Assembly: GCA_018222825.1 (NCBI GenBank)
Contig: JAAEZO010000001.1
Location: forward strand, 1 to 64,000
DNA length: 64,000 bases
Direction: 5' to 3'
Source of the DNA: Gammaproteobacteria bacterium
GTDB lineage: Bacteria > Pseudomonadota > Gammaproteobacteria > Enterobacterales > Aeromonadaceae
Positions within the stretch are counted from its first letter, which is position 1. Each line of letters opens with the position of its first letter. Positions 43,082-51,752 of this stretch are shown one piece after another. The translations under genes were made by a program, and so were the position numbers. The notes below the pieces were generated by a model. The model was not told where the DNA came from. It worked only from the letters and a program-made list of their open reading frames with translations, and ran no database searches.

Positions 43082-43787
43082 GGCACTGGTGTATGCCAGG
43101 CAGCAGGGCAACCAGCTGATAGAGCGTCATGCCGGGCTGGTGCGTCGCATCGCCCATCACCTGCTGGCGCGATTGCCGGACAGCGTGCTGCTGGACGATC
43201 TTGTTCAGTCGGGCATGGTGGGGTTGCTGGAAGCTTCGCGTAACTTCGATGCCAGCAAGGGCGCCAGTTTCGAGACCTTTGCCGGTATTCGCATCCGCGG
43301 CGCCATGCTGGATGAAATTCGCCGTGGTGACTGGGTGCCGCGCTCGGTACACAAACACAGCCGTCAGATAGCCGACGCCGTCGCCTCGATACAGCGTCGT
43401 GAAGGACGCAATGCCAACGATCGGGAAGTGGCCGAAGAGCTGGGCGTGAGCCTGGACAGCTATTACGCCATGCTGCGCGATACCAGTAACGGCAAGATCC
43501 TCGAAATGGACGAATTTGAAACCGGTGTCGACCATCATGCGGAGGAAGGCACCCATGTGGCGAGCCCGTTTGAAGACATGGCCAAACAACGTTTTCTGGG
43601 CGCCCTGTCGAGCCACATCAAGACATTGCCCGAGCGTGAGGCCCTGGTGCTGTCTTTGTATTACGACGAGGAGCTGAACCTGAAAGAAATCGGTCAGATA
43701 CTCGAGGTGAGCGAATCACGGATCAGTCAAATTCACAGCCAGGCCATGCATCGCTTGCGCGCCAGGCTGAAAGAATGGAAAGAGTGA
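43065..43787 (+). CDS. fliA: FliA, sigma-28 factor
   Basis: A 240-residue sigma factor with regions 2 (LLDDLVQSGMVGLLEASRNF), 3 (EGRNANDREVAEELGVSLDS) and 4 (LPEREALVLSLYYDEELNLK, EIGQILEVSESRISQIHSQA). It directs RNA polymerase to the late flagellar promoters, several of which are visible here (flgO, flgM, flagellin, probably cheV and cheY). FlgM (2395-2712) is its antagonist. It starts 17 bases before the flhG stop, so it is part of the flhA-F-G unit. Confidence 0.97.
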   Translation: MSGASKALVYARQQGNQLIERHAGLVRRIAHHLLARLPDSVLLDDLVQSGMVGLLEASRNFDASKGASFETFAGIRIRGAMLDEIRRGDWVPRSVHKHSRQIADAVASIQRREGRNANDREVAEELGVSLDSYYAMLRDTSNGKILEMDEFETGVDHHAEEGTHVASPFEDMAKQRFLGALSSHIKTLPEREALVLSLYYDEELNLKEIGQILEVSESRISQIHSQAMHRLRARLKEWKE

Positions 43788-44096
43788 AATAAAGCAGCAA
43801 AGCATCCGTTTTAAGCGATAGCTGAAATAGCTGTGATTATACAATTCCAGTGGCGGCTGACGAGTAATGAGCAGGCAGAACAGGGTAAACCAAATCAACG
43901 CGCAGCCCGGATTATTGCTAAACGCTTATCAATGACAGTGTGGCTGTGTTTATTAAACAATCGAAATCAAGGCTTCGGCATATTTTTATTGCGCCAATAG
44001 CGCAATATACGATTTAAGTTAAGGTATGCCGGGTCGATATAGTTAAGATACTTGTCGTATTCAGCGGCCGCAGGCTCGGCTGATAGGAGGAAATGC
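43788..44096. other. 309-base spacer between fliA and cheY
   Basis: No gene is visible. It is AT-rich compared with its neighbours and contains a tandem pair of ATAGCTG, an 8-bp perfect hairpin (TATTGCGC/GCGCAATA, 43987-44007), a probable sigma-28 promoter (44014-44040) and the strong cheY ribosome site AGGAGG (44085-44090). It marks the boundary between two transcription units. Confidence 0.6.
44014..44040 (+). promoter_or_regulatory. Probable sigma-28 promoter for the cheY operon
   Basis: TTAAGTTA (44014-44021), 11 bases, then GTCGATAT (44033-44040): 6 of 8 matches in each half at the ideal spacing. An 8-bp inverted repeat lies directly upstream. Confidence 0.5.
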
Positions 44097-44480
44097 TTGG
44101 ACAAGAACATGAAAATCCTCATCGTGGATGATTTTTCCACCATGCGCAGAATTATTAAAAACCTGCTTCGGGATCTCGGATTTAATAATACCCACGAAGC
44201 TGACGACGGCAATACCGCCTTACCCATGCTCAAGGGAGGAGACTTCGAGTTTGTAGTCACCGACTGGAACATGCCCGGTATGCAGGGAATCGATTTGTTA
44301 CGCGCCATTCGTGCCGACGACAAACTCAAGCACCTGCCGGTATTGATGGTCACGGCGGAAGCCAAGCGCGAGCAGATTATCACCGCCGCCCAGGCAGGCG
44401 TGAATGGCTACGTGGTCAAACCTTTTACCGCCGGCACCCTCAAGGAAAAACTCGAGAAGGTTTTCGAGCGAATCGGATAA
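44097..44480 (+). CDS. cheY: CheY, chemotaxis response regulator
   Basis: A 127-residue single-domain receiver: acidic pair D11/D12, phospho-acceptor D56 in [12 protein letters not shown] and the conserved Lys in VVKPF. Phospho-CheY binds the FliM N-terminus to switch rotation. The start is probably TTG at 44097, exactly six bases after a perfect AGGAGG. The next in-frame ATG (44109) is 18 bases from that site and gives the shorter [10 protein letters not shown] start. Vibrio CheY has a similar extension before MKILIVDDF. It heads the che-mot-par operon. Confidence 0.95.
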   Translation: MDKNMKILIVDDFSTMRRIIKNLLRDLGFNNTHEADDGNTALPMLKGGDFEFVVTDWNMPGMQGIDLLRAIRADDKLKHLPVLMVTAEAKREQIITAAQAGVNGYVVKPFTAGTLKEKLEKVFERIG

Positions 44481-44492
44481 AAAGGCATCGCA

Positions 44493-45242
44493 ATGGCATT
44501 ACAGAAAGGAACGATCAATCTGGAACAGGCTCGCATACTGGTGGCCATGCTGGAGCGTGGTGATCAGGACGGCGCCGACCGTTATCTTACCGACGTATGC
44601 ATGCCGCAGGCGAAAGATCTGGTCGAGCAGGTCGGGCAGCTGACCCGCCAGCTGCATGATTCGCTGCAGGAGTTTCGCAACGACCCCCGTTTGCCGGAGC
44701 TGGCCGAGAATGAAATTCCCGATGCCAAAGAGCGCCTGAGTTACGTCATCGACATGACCGACAAGGCGGCCAACCGCACCATGGATGCGGTGGAAGCCAG
44801 CCTGCCCATTGCCGACCGACTCAGCGATCGTATCCAGCAGATGCTGCCGGGTTGGCGTGAGTTGATGCAACGCCAACTGGAATTGAATAAATTCAAGGAT
44901 CTGTGTTATCAGCTCGACGATTTTCTGTTGAGCTCCGAGCAGGATTCCAATCAGTTAAGGCAGTTGCTGACCGAAATACTGATGGCGCAGGATTATCAGG
45001 ATTTAACCGGGCAGATGATTCGCCGGGTGATCAACCTGGTACAGGAAGTGGAAGCCAAACTGGTGGCTATTCTGTCGGTCTTTGGTCGTTTACCGGGTAT
45101 GGAAGATGCCAAGCCCAAGCCGGCAAGCGTGCCGGTCTCGGGCATTGAAGCCGAAGGCCCGATCATCAATAAAGAACATCGTAATGATGTGGTCTCGGAT
45201 CAGGATGGCGTCGACGATTTGCTGTCCAGTCTGGGATTCTAA
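44493..45242 (+). CDS. cheZ: CheZ, CheY-P phosphatase
   Basis: A 249-residue helical protein. The catalytic helix YQDLTGQMIRRVINLV contains the Asp and Gln that line up with E. coli CheZ D143 and Q147. The acidic tail DQDGVDDLLSSLGF is the CheY-binding peptide. It forms a long four-helix dimer and removes the phosphate from CheY. It lies 12 bases after cheY and nine bases before cheA. Confidence 0.95.
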   Translation: MALQKGTINLEQARILVAMLERGDQDGADRYLTDVCMPQAKDLVEQVGQLTRQLHDSLQEFRNDPRLPELAENEIPDAKERLSYVIDMTDKAANRTMDAVEASLPIADRLSDRIQQMLPGWRELMQRQLELNKFKDLCYQLDDFLLSSEQDSNQLRQLLTEILMAQDYQDLTGQMIRRVINLVQEVEAKLVAILSVFGRLPGMEDAKPKPASVPVSGIEAEGPIINKEHRNDVVSDQDGVDDLLSSLGF

Positions 45243-45251
45243 GGAGAGAGC

Positions 45252-47336
45252 ATGGGCTTTGAGGTAGATGAGGATATTCTGCAGGACTTTCTGGTCGAAG
45301 CATCGGAAATCCTGGAGCAATTGTCAGAGCAGTTGGTGACACTGGAGCGCCAACCCGATGATAAAGACTTGCTGAATGCGATTTTTCGCGGTTTTCATAC
45401 CGTCAAGGGTGGTGCCGGTTTTCTATCGTTGACTGCACTGGTAGACACCTGCCACAAAGCCGAAAACGTGTTCGATATTTTGCGTACCGGTCAGCGCAAA
45501 GTCACCTCCGAACTGATGGATGTGATACTGCGGGCGCTGGATACGGTAAATAACATGTTTGCCGAAATCCAGAACCGGGAGGATCCGACCCCGGCCGAGC
45601 CGCAATTGCTTGAGGAACTCAAGCGCTATTGCCGGCCTGCCAGTGAAGACGAGGCGGTGGCCGCTCCGGTTGCACCGGTGGCGGACACCACCATTTCGGA
45701 CCTCGGTGAAACCGAGTATCAGCAGATGCTGGATGAGCTGGCGCCCGATGCGCCGGTCGACCGCATGCCTGAATCGGCGTCAGCGGGTACTGCCGAACAG
45801 ACGGCCAGTGACGGCGACGACATCAGCGACGATGAATTCGAAGCGTTGCTGGATCAGTTGCATGGCGCCGGCAAGCATAGCGGCATTCCCGCATCCGCGG
45901 CCTCTGAGCCATCGGCCAGCCTGAGCACGGATGACAGCGGTGACGAGATAGGCGACCTCGAATTCGAGGCGCTGCTGGATCAGCTGCACGGATCGGGCAA
46001 GGGCCCGTCGATTACGGCTGACGCTACCGTGAGTGCCCCGACGCAGGCTTCACCGGCTCAGGCTGCTCCGGTTCGGCAAACACCGGCTGCCGTGACCGCA
46101 GCGGCACCCGCGACACCGACCGCCGACAAGGCGGCTGCCAAGGCGCCGGCCCATCATAATGCGCCACCGGATACCACGGTGCGGGTTGATACCAAGATTC
46201 TCGATAAGATCATGAACATGGTGGGCGAGCTGGTCTTGGTGCGTAACCGCCTGATCAGCCTCGATGCCAATCACGACAATGAAGACATTTCCAAGACGGT
46301 CGCCAATCTGGATGCGGTGACCGGTGATCTGCAAGGCGCGGTGATGAAAACCCGAATGCAGCCGATCAAGAAAGTCTTCGGCCGCTTCCCGCGGGTGGTG
46401 CGTGACATGGCGCGCAACATGAACAAGGAAATCAACCTGGAAATGGTCGGTGAAGAAACCGATCTCGATAAAAACCTGGTTGAGGCGCTGGCCGATCCCC
46501 TTGTTCACTTGGTGCGCAACTCCTGTGACCACGGCATAGAAATGCCGGCAGAGCGGGAAGCAGCCGGTAAACCGAGAGCCGGTGTTATTCGGCTGACGGC
46601 CTCGCAGGAAGGGGATCATATTCTGCTCGGCATCGAAGATGACGGTGCCGGCATGGATCCGGAAAAGCTCAAGAGTATCGCCATCAAGCGGGGTATTCTC
46701 GATGCGGATGGCGCCGCCCGCATGACCGACAACGAAGCCTATAACCTGATCTTTGCCCCCGGTTTTTCCACCAAACAGGAAATTACCGATGTGTCCGGTC
46801 GTGGCGTGGGCATGGATGTGGTCAAGACCGGTATCAACTCGGTCAATGGCTCCATCGTGATCGACTCCGAAAAAGGCAAGGGCACCCGGCTGCAGATCAA
46901 GGTGCCGCTGACGCTGGCGATACTGCCGACCCTGATGGTACTGGTGGGCAAGCAGACCTTTGCGTTGCCGCTGACCAACGTCAACGAAATTTTCCACCTC
47001 GATCTGACCCGCACCAGCACGGTGGATGGCCAGCTGACCATAGTGGTGCGCAATCACGCTATTCCGCTGTTCTACCTGCAGGACTGGTTGCTCAAAGGCG
47101 AACGCCAGGCCCGTAAAGCGCAGGGGCACGTGGTAATAGTGGTGGTGGGTAACCAGCAGGTCGGCTTTGTGGTCGATGGCCTTATCGGCCAGGAAGAAGT
47201 GGTGATCAAGCCGCTCGATCAGCTGTTGCACGGCACGCCCGGCATGGCCGGCGCCACCATTACCAGTGATGGCGGCATTGCATTGATCCTGGATCTGGCT
47301 GGTTTGATCAAGGCCTATGCCCGGCGTTACGCCTAA
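45252..47336 (+). CDS. cheA: CheA, chemotaxis histidine kinase
   Basis: A 694-residue kinase: HPt domain with phosphorylated His49 (FRGFHTVKGGAGFLSL), a long acidic/Pro-Ala linker (130-300), dimerisation domain (TKILDKIMNMVGELVLVRNR), ATPase (HLVRNSCDHGIEMPAER; GRGVGMDVVKTGINSVNG) and a CheW-like regulatory domain. No well-formed CheY-binding P2 domain is evident. Instead the linker has three similar motifs: EYQQMLDEL (155-163), EFEALLDQLHG (195-205) and EFEALLDQLHG (237-247). In Vibrio this linker area binds ParP/ParC, whose genes lie downstream. Confidence 0.96.
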   Translation: MGFEVDEDILQDFLVEASEILEQLSEQLVTLERQPDDKDLLNAIFRGFHTVKGGAGFLSLTALVDTCHKAENVFDILRTGQRKVTSELMDVILRALDTVNNMFAEIQNREDPTPAEPQLLEELKRYCRPASEDEAVAAPVAPVADTTISDLGETEYQQMLDELAPDAPVDRMPESASAGTAEQTASDGDDISDDEFEALLDQLHGAGKHSGIPASAASEPSASLSTDDSGDEIGDLEFEALLDQLHGSGKGPSITADATVSAPTQASPAQAAPVRQTPAAVTAAAPATPTADKAAAKAPAHHNAPPDTTVRVDTKILDKIMNMVGELVLVRNRLISLDANHDNEDISKTVANLDAVTGDLQGAVMKTRMQPIKKVFGRFPRVVRDMARNMNKEINLEMVGEETDLDKNLVEALADPLVHLVRNSCDHGIEMPAEREAAGKPRAGVIRLTASQEGDHILLGIEDDGAGMDPEKLKSIAIKRGILDADGAARMTDNEAYNLIFAPGFSTKQEITDVSGRGVGMDVVKTGINSVNGSIVIDSEKGKGTRLQIKVPLTLAILPTLMVLVGKQTFALPLTNVNEIFHLDLTRTSTVDGQLTIVVRNHAIPLFYLQDWLLKGERQARKAQGHVVIVVVGNQQVGFVVDGLIGQEEVVIKPLDQLLHGTPGMAGATITSDGGIALILDLAGLIKAYARRYA

Positions 47337-47364
47337 CAAATAAGAAGGGAAGTCGAGGATAATT

Positions 47365-48507
47365 ATGGCTATTCGGGTGTTAGTGGTTGATGATTCTAGT
47401 TTTTTTCGGCGTCGCGTCAGCGAAATCCTGGATCAGGATCCGCTGTTGACCGTGGTGGATACCGCCGCCAATGGTCAGGAAGCGGTTGAAAAAGCCCGCT
47501 TGCTGCGGCCTGATGTGATCACCATGGACATCGAAATGCCGGTGATGGATGGTATTTCCGCGGTGCGCGCCATCATGAAGGCGACGCCCACGCCGGTGCT
47601 GATGTTTTCTTCACTGACCCACGATGGTGCCCGGGCCACACTGGATGCGCTGGACGCCGGCGCCATGGACTTTCTGCCCAAGCGTTTCGAAGACATCGCC
47701 CGCAGCAAAGAAGAAGCGATTCTGCTGCTGCAGCAGAGGGTCAAGGCCATCTCCCGTCGTCGCGCCGTTGCTGCGCCTGTGTCTCGGCCCTCGACGATCG
47801 GGGCTGCCGGTGCGGCGGCGCGGGTTCGACCTACGCTTGCCAGCACCCCTGCCGGCCGCGGTTTTGCCGCCGCCACTCCGGTGGTGGCCGAGCCGGTTGT
47901 CGAGCGCCGCAGCCTGCCTCGGCGCAGTGGCAAGCATTATCAACTGCTGGCCATCGGTACCTCCACCGGTGGCCCGGTTGCCCTGCAGAAGGTGTTGACC
48001 AAGCTTCCGGCCAACTTTCCTCACCCCATTGTGTTGATCCAGCATATGCCGGGTACCTTTACCAGCGCCTTTGCTGCCCGGCTCGATGGCCTGTGCCAGA
48101 TTCGGGTCAAGGAGGCGGCGGACGGCGATCAGCTGCGTCCGGGTCATGCCTATCTGGCTCCCGGCGGCAAGCAGATGCTGTTTGAAGGGCGAGCCGGCAA
48201 TGCCCGGCTTCGCGTTATCGACGGCAATGACAAGGTCAACTACAAACCCTGTGTCGACATCACCTTCGCCTCGGCCGCCAAAACCTATGGCGGCAATGTG
48301 CTGGCGGTGGTGCTGACCGGCATGGGAGCAGACGGTCGCGAAGGCGCCCGGCTGCTGAAAGAGCAGGGAGCCAACATCTGGGCTCAGGACGAAGAAAGTT
48401 GCGTGGTCTATGGCATGCCGCAGGCGGTGGCCAAGGCCGGTATTGCCACCGAATCCTTGCCCTTGCCACTGATCGGCGATGCCATCAATAACGAGATGAG
48501 CAGCTAA
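47365..48507 (+). CDS. cheB: CheB, receptor methylesterase/response regulator
   Basis: A 380-residue protein: receiver domain (1-125) with phospho-acceptor D55 in [12 protein letters not shown], an Ala/Pro/Arg-rich linker (130-190) and a CheB methylesterase domain with [12 protein letters not shown] (Ser), QHMPGTFT (His) and [11 protein letters not shown] (Asp) forming the catalytic triad. It removes methyl groups added by CheR and deamidates receptors. It follows cheA after 28 bases, and motC starts two bases after its stop. Confidence 0.96.
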   Translation: MAIRVLVVDDSSFFRRRVSEILDQDPLLTVVDTAANGQEAVEKARLLRPDVITMDIEMPVMDGISAVRAIMKATPTPVLMFSSLTHDGARATLDALDAGAMDFLPKRFEDIARSKEEAILLLQQRVKAISRRRAVAAPVSRPSTIGAAGAAARVRPTLASTPAGRGFAAATPVVAEPVVERRSLPRRSGKHYQLLAIGTSTGGPVALQKVLTKLPANFPHPIVLIQHMPGTFTSAFAARLDGLCQIRVKEAADGDQLRPGHAYLAPGGKQMLFEGRAGNARLRVIDGNDKVNYKPCVDITFASAAKTYGGNVLAVVLTGMGADGREGARLLKEQGANIWAQDEESCVVYGMPQAVAKAGIATESLPLPLIGDAINNEMSS

Positions 48508-48508
48508 T

Positions 48509-49252
48509 ATGGCGCTGGCCGGGCTATTACTGGCACTGGTTTGTATTACCCTGGCCCAGTGGTGGCATGGGGGAAGTCTGTGGGGGCTGCTGGACGGCCC
48601 GGCCTTGCTGATCGTCTGCGGCGGCACCCTGGGGGCGGTGATGCTGCAAACGCCCTGGCCTCAATGTCTGTCGGCACTCAAGGCGCTGAAGGCATTGTTC
48701 GGTCGCCAGTCCTGGCCTTTTCATGAGCAGGCCTCGCGGTTGCTGCACTGGTCGCACGAAGCCCGGCACGGCGGCTTTCTGGCCCTTGAGTCCAAAACCG
48801 AGTCGCATGAACTGGACCGCTTTACCCGCCAGGGATTGCAGTGGCTGGTGGATGGCACCGAGCCGGCGGCGCTGGAACGGCTGCTGGATAACGAGTTGGA
48901 CCGGCTGGAAGAACAGAAAGAACTGGAAGCCCGGGTGTTTGAAGCCATGGGCGGCTACAGCCCGACCATCGGCATTATTGGTGCCGTGCTGGGGCTGATC
49001 CAGGCGATGTCGAACCTGGATGACCCGGGTGAGCTGGGTCAAGGCATCGCGGTGGCCTTCGTGGCCACCCTCTATGGTGTGGGGCTGGCCAACCTGCTGC
49101 TGTTGCCGCTGGCCAATCGCTTGAGGGCCATCTACCGGCTGGAATTACGCTACCGGGAGCTGACCGCCATCGGCCTGCTGGCCATCGCCCGTGGCGACGG
49201 CAGTCTGTCGGTCAGCCGACAACTGGCCCAGTATCAGGGACAGCGTCAATGA
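48509..49252 (+). CDS. motC: MotC, MotA/PomA-type stator subunit
   Basis: A 247-residue inner-membrane protein with four predicted helices: two near the N-terminus (MALAGLLLALVCITLA; LLIVCGGTLGAVMLQ) and two after a cytoplasmic loop (YSPTIGIIGAVLGLIQAMSN; GIAVAFVATLYGVGLANLLL). It belongs to the MotA/TolQ/ExbB family. The charged loop contacts FliG. With MotD it forms an ion-driven stator; the order cheB-motC-motD-parA-cheW is that of Pseudomonas and Aeromonas. Its end overlaps motD by four bases. Confidence 0.92.
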   Translation: MALAGLLLALVCITLAQWWHGGSLWGLLDGPALLIVCGGTLGAVMLQTPWPQCLSALKALKALFGRQSWPFHEQASRLLHWSHEARHGGFLALESKTESHELDRFTRQGLQWLVDGTEPAALERLLDNELDRLEEQKELEARVFEAMGGYSPTIGIIGAVLGLIQAMSNLDDPGELGQGIAVAFVATLYGVGLANLLLLPLANRLRAIYRLELRYRELTAIGLLAIARGDGSLSVSRQLAQYQGQRQ

Positions 49253-50106
49253 GGCGCCGTTCTCTGGTATCGGGACCCGACAGCGCCGGACTGGATCGCT
49301 GGCTGGTGTCCTATGCGGATTACATGACGCTGGTGTTTGCGTTGTTTGTGGTGCTGTATGCCATTCATGCCAGCAAGACCGAGCTGCAGCAACCCATGCT
49401 GGATGGCATGCAGCAGGCGCTGGTGCGCCTGAACGGCGAGGCTCTACCCGCTCAGGCGGCGGTCACTCATATAGCGGTTGCTGCCGAGTCTGCCGCCGTC
49501 GGAACCGGCGTCCAGCCTCCGTCGCAGGCGACCAGCCTGGCCCGGCTGCAAGCCGAACTGGAGCTGCAGCTGGCGCCGTTGCTGGAACAACAGCTGGTCG
49601 AACTGGAAAACGACGGCGACTGGCTGACCCTGAGTTTTGACGGCAAGCTGCTGTTCGCCAGCGGCAGTGCCTTGCTGGGAGGCAATGGCGAGCCGGTACT
49701 GAGCACCCTGATCCCGGTGCTGGCCCCGGTTGATCATTTTATTCGGGTTCGTGGCTATGCCGACAACCTGCCGGTCAGCAACGAATTATATGCCTCCAAC
49801 TGGCAGCTCTCTGCCGAACGGGCGCGGGTGGTACTGGAATGGTTGCTGCATCGTGGCATCGAGGCCCCACGACTGGCACTGGAAGCATTCGGCGAATTCC
49901 ATCCTCGGGAGCAGCAACTGGGCGAGCGGGGGCGGGCACCTAACCGGCGGGTCGAAATTGCCATTTCGGCACAGCGCTGGCAACCCAGACCGGCCTTGCC
50001 GTCACGGCCGCTGAACACGGAGCAGAGCCAGGCGTTGCGGGTCTATGAGCTGCCCGGTGGTGGCATACGAATCGGCACATCAACACAAGACGGGGCGAAC
50101 CAGTGA
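49249..50106 (+). CDS. motD: MotD, MotB-type stator subunit with OmpA domain
   Basis: A 285-residue protein: a single membrane helix (YADYMTLVFALFVVLYAIHA, about 22-41) with D24 in the position of the ion-binding Asp of MotB, a plug/linker region (60-115) and a C-terminal OmpA-like peptidoglycan-binding domain (about 130-245; IRVRGYADNLPVSNELYASN, then LSAERARVVLEWLLHRG). It anchors the stator to the cell wall. A basic, Arg-rich N-terminus faces the cytoplasm. It overlaps both motC and the parC gene. Confidence 0.92.
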   Translation: MRRRSLVSGPDSAGLDRWLVSYADYMTLVFALFVVLYAIHASKTELQQPMLDGMQQALVRLNGEALPAQAAVTHIAVAAESAAVGTGVQPPSQATSLARLQAELELQLAPLLEQQLVELENDGDWLTLSFDGKLLFASGSALLGGNGEPVLSTLIPVLAPVDHFIRVRGYADNLPVSNELYASNWQLSAERARVVLEWLLHRGIEAPRLALEAFGEFHPREQQLGERGRAPNRRVEIAISAQRWQPRPALPSRPLNTEQSQALRVYELPGGGIRIGTSTQDGANQ

Positions 50107-50888
50107 TTGTCTGGACAGTAGCAAATCAGAAAGGCGGGGTCGGTAAAACCACCACAGTCGTGGCGCTCGCCGGTTTGCTGGCCCAGCGCAACAAGCGGGT
50201 GCTGCTGATCGACACCGATCCTCATGGCTCCCTGACCTCCTATTTCAATTATGATATGGACACCTTGCCGCACACCTTGTTCGATCTGTTTCAGGCCGAA
50301 CGACCGACCCGAGCACTGTTCGAGCAGGTGGCACTGAAAACCGGCTTCGATGGCCTGACGCTGCTGCCGGCGTCAATCTCGCTGGCGACGCTGGAACGTA
50401 CCTCCAGCAGTCGCGAAGGCATGGGGCTGGTGCTGAAGCGTCTGCTGGCCGAGTTGCAGCATGACTTTGACGTGGTGATTATCGACTGCCCACCGGTGCT
50501 GGGGGTGATGATGGTCAATGCGCTGGCCGCCTGTGATCGCATTCTGGTCCCGGTGCAGACCGAGTTTCTGGCCATCAAGGGGCTGGAGCGGATGGTCAGC
50601 ACCTTTAAACTGATGCACAGGGCCAGAAAAGACGGCTTCAACTATACGGTGGTGCCCACCATGTACGATCAGCGCACCCGGGCCTCGGTACAGAGCCTGG
50701 ACAGCCTGAAACAACAGTACGGCGAGCGGCTCTGGCCGGCGGTGATTCCGGTAGACACCAAGTTTCGCGATGCCAGCCTGCGGCACGAACCGCCCTCTTA
50801 TTTCGCCAAGGGCAGCCGGGGCGTCTTTGCCTACCAGACGCTGTTGCGTTACCTGTGGCAGCTTGATGGCGTGGAGACGGCATTATGA
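50103..50888 (+). CDS. parC: ParC, ParA-like ATPase positioning chemotaxis arrays
   Basis: A 261-residue ParA/MinD-family ATPase (not topoisomerase ParC). It starts with GTG, overlapping the motD stop, and has the Walker A KGGVGKTTT (10-18), LLIDTDPHGSLTSYF and VVIIDCPPVLGVMMVNAL. In Vibrio the ParC protein places chemotaxis clusters at the cell pole with ParP and HubP. It sits between motD and parP with four-base overlaps on both sides. The Pseudomonas counterpart has been annotated simply as a ParA-family or Soj-like protein. Confidence 0.9.
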   Translation: MIVWTVANQKGGVGKTTTVVALAGLLAQRNKRVLLIDTDPHGSLTSYFNYDMDTLPHTLFDLFQAERPTRALFEQVALKTGFDGLTLLPASISLATLERTSSSREGMGLVLKRLLAELQHDFDVVIIDCPPVLGVMMVNALAACDRILVPVQTEFLAIKGLERMVSTFKLMHRARKDGFNYTVVPTMYDQRTRASVQSLDSLKQQYGERLWPAVIPVDTKFRDASLRHEPPSYFAKGSRGVFAYQTLLRYLWQLDGVETAL

Positions 50889-51733
50889 ATCAACGACACA
50901 CAGACGCGCTCGACGATTATTTCGGTGCCCTGCTGGAAGAACCTTCTTCGGCATCCTTGCCAACGCCGGTTGCCCCGACGGCGATCTTTGTCGATCCGGC
51001 CGAAGAGGAGCGACGCCAGGGGCTGGAAACCTTGCTGGCTCGGGTTGCCGAGCTGAAGGAAGAAGAAAGTCTGCCGCCGGTCGAACTTATGGCGCCCGAA
51101 CCAGCGCTGAAAGTGACACCCAAGCCGGCACCGGCGATTGAAACCAGAATAGAGCCGACCCCGGTGGCCATTCCCGAACCGGTCATTCCTGAACCGAGCA
51201 TGGTTGAACCGACTCCGGTGGCAACCGTTGAACCCGAGCCGACGCCCGTGGCTGCCGAGACACCGGCCGCCGTTGAATGGCGCAACATGGACACCGAAAA
51301 CAGCTTTCAGGCGTTGTTTTTCGAGGTGGCGGGTATGACCTTTGCGGTACCGCTGACTCACCTGGGGGGCATTTATCAGATGACCAAACTGACCAGTCTG
51401 TTCGGCAAGCCAGACTGGTTTTCCGGTGTGCTGACAGAGCGTGAACGCCAGCTGTATGTGGTGGATACCGCGCGCTGGGCCATGCCCGGCCACCAGGCAC
51501 AAGAACAATACCAGTACCTGGTAACCCTGGGTGAAAGCAACTGGGGGCTGGGTTGCCATCAGTTGAAAGGCACGGCCCTGCTGACGCGGGATCAGGTGAA
51601 ATGGCGTGCCACGCCGGGCGCGCGGCCCTGGCTGGCGGGCATGGTAAAAGAAAAAATGTGCGCTCTGCTCCATGTGGATGCCTTGATTGGGCTGCTGGAG
51701 CAGGGTAAGAATATCGACGGACAACAAGTCTGA
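50885..51733 (+). CDS. parP: ParP, CheW-like array-anchoring protein
   Basis: A 282-residue protein: an N-terminal segment (RHTDALDDYFGALLEEPSS) with an acidic helical stretch, a Pro/Glu/Thr-rich linker (about 70-130, repeated EPTPVA and PEP units) and a C-terminal CheW-like domain (about 135-275; FQALFFEVAGMTFAVPLTHL, GKPDWFSGVLTERERQLYVV). In Vibrio ParP couples ParC to CheA and prevents array loss. It overlaps parC by four bases and precedes the true cheW. The call combines the domain layout and context. Confidence 0.88.
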   Translation: MNQRHTDALDDYFGALLEEPSSASLPTPVAPTAIFVDPAEEERRQGLETLLARVAELKEEESLPPVELMAPEPALKVTPKPAPAIETRIEPTPVAIPEPVIPEPSMVEPTPVATVEPEPTPVAAETPAAVEWRNMDTENSFQALFFEVAGMTFAVPLTHLGGIYQMTKLTSLFGKPDWFSGVLTERERQLYVVDTARWAMPGHQAQEQYQYLVTLGESNWGLGCHQLKGTALLTRDQVKWRATPGARPWLAGMVKEKMCALLHVDALIGLLEQGKNIDGQQV

Positions 51734-51752
51734 GCAGGCATAAGGGTAATCT

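Noticed and set aside
43788-44096. A small gene or RNA in the fliA-cheY spacer
   Set aside because: Short frames exist but lack ribosome sites and codon bias; the hairpin and promoter account for what can be seen. A small RNA cannot be excluded.
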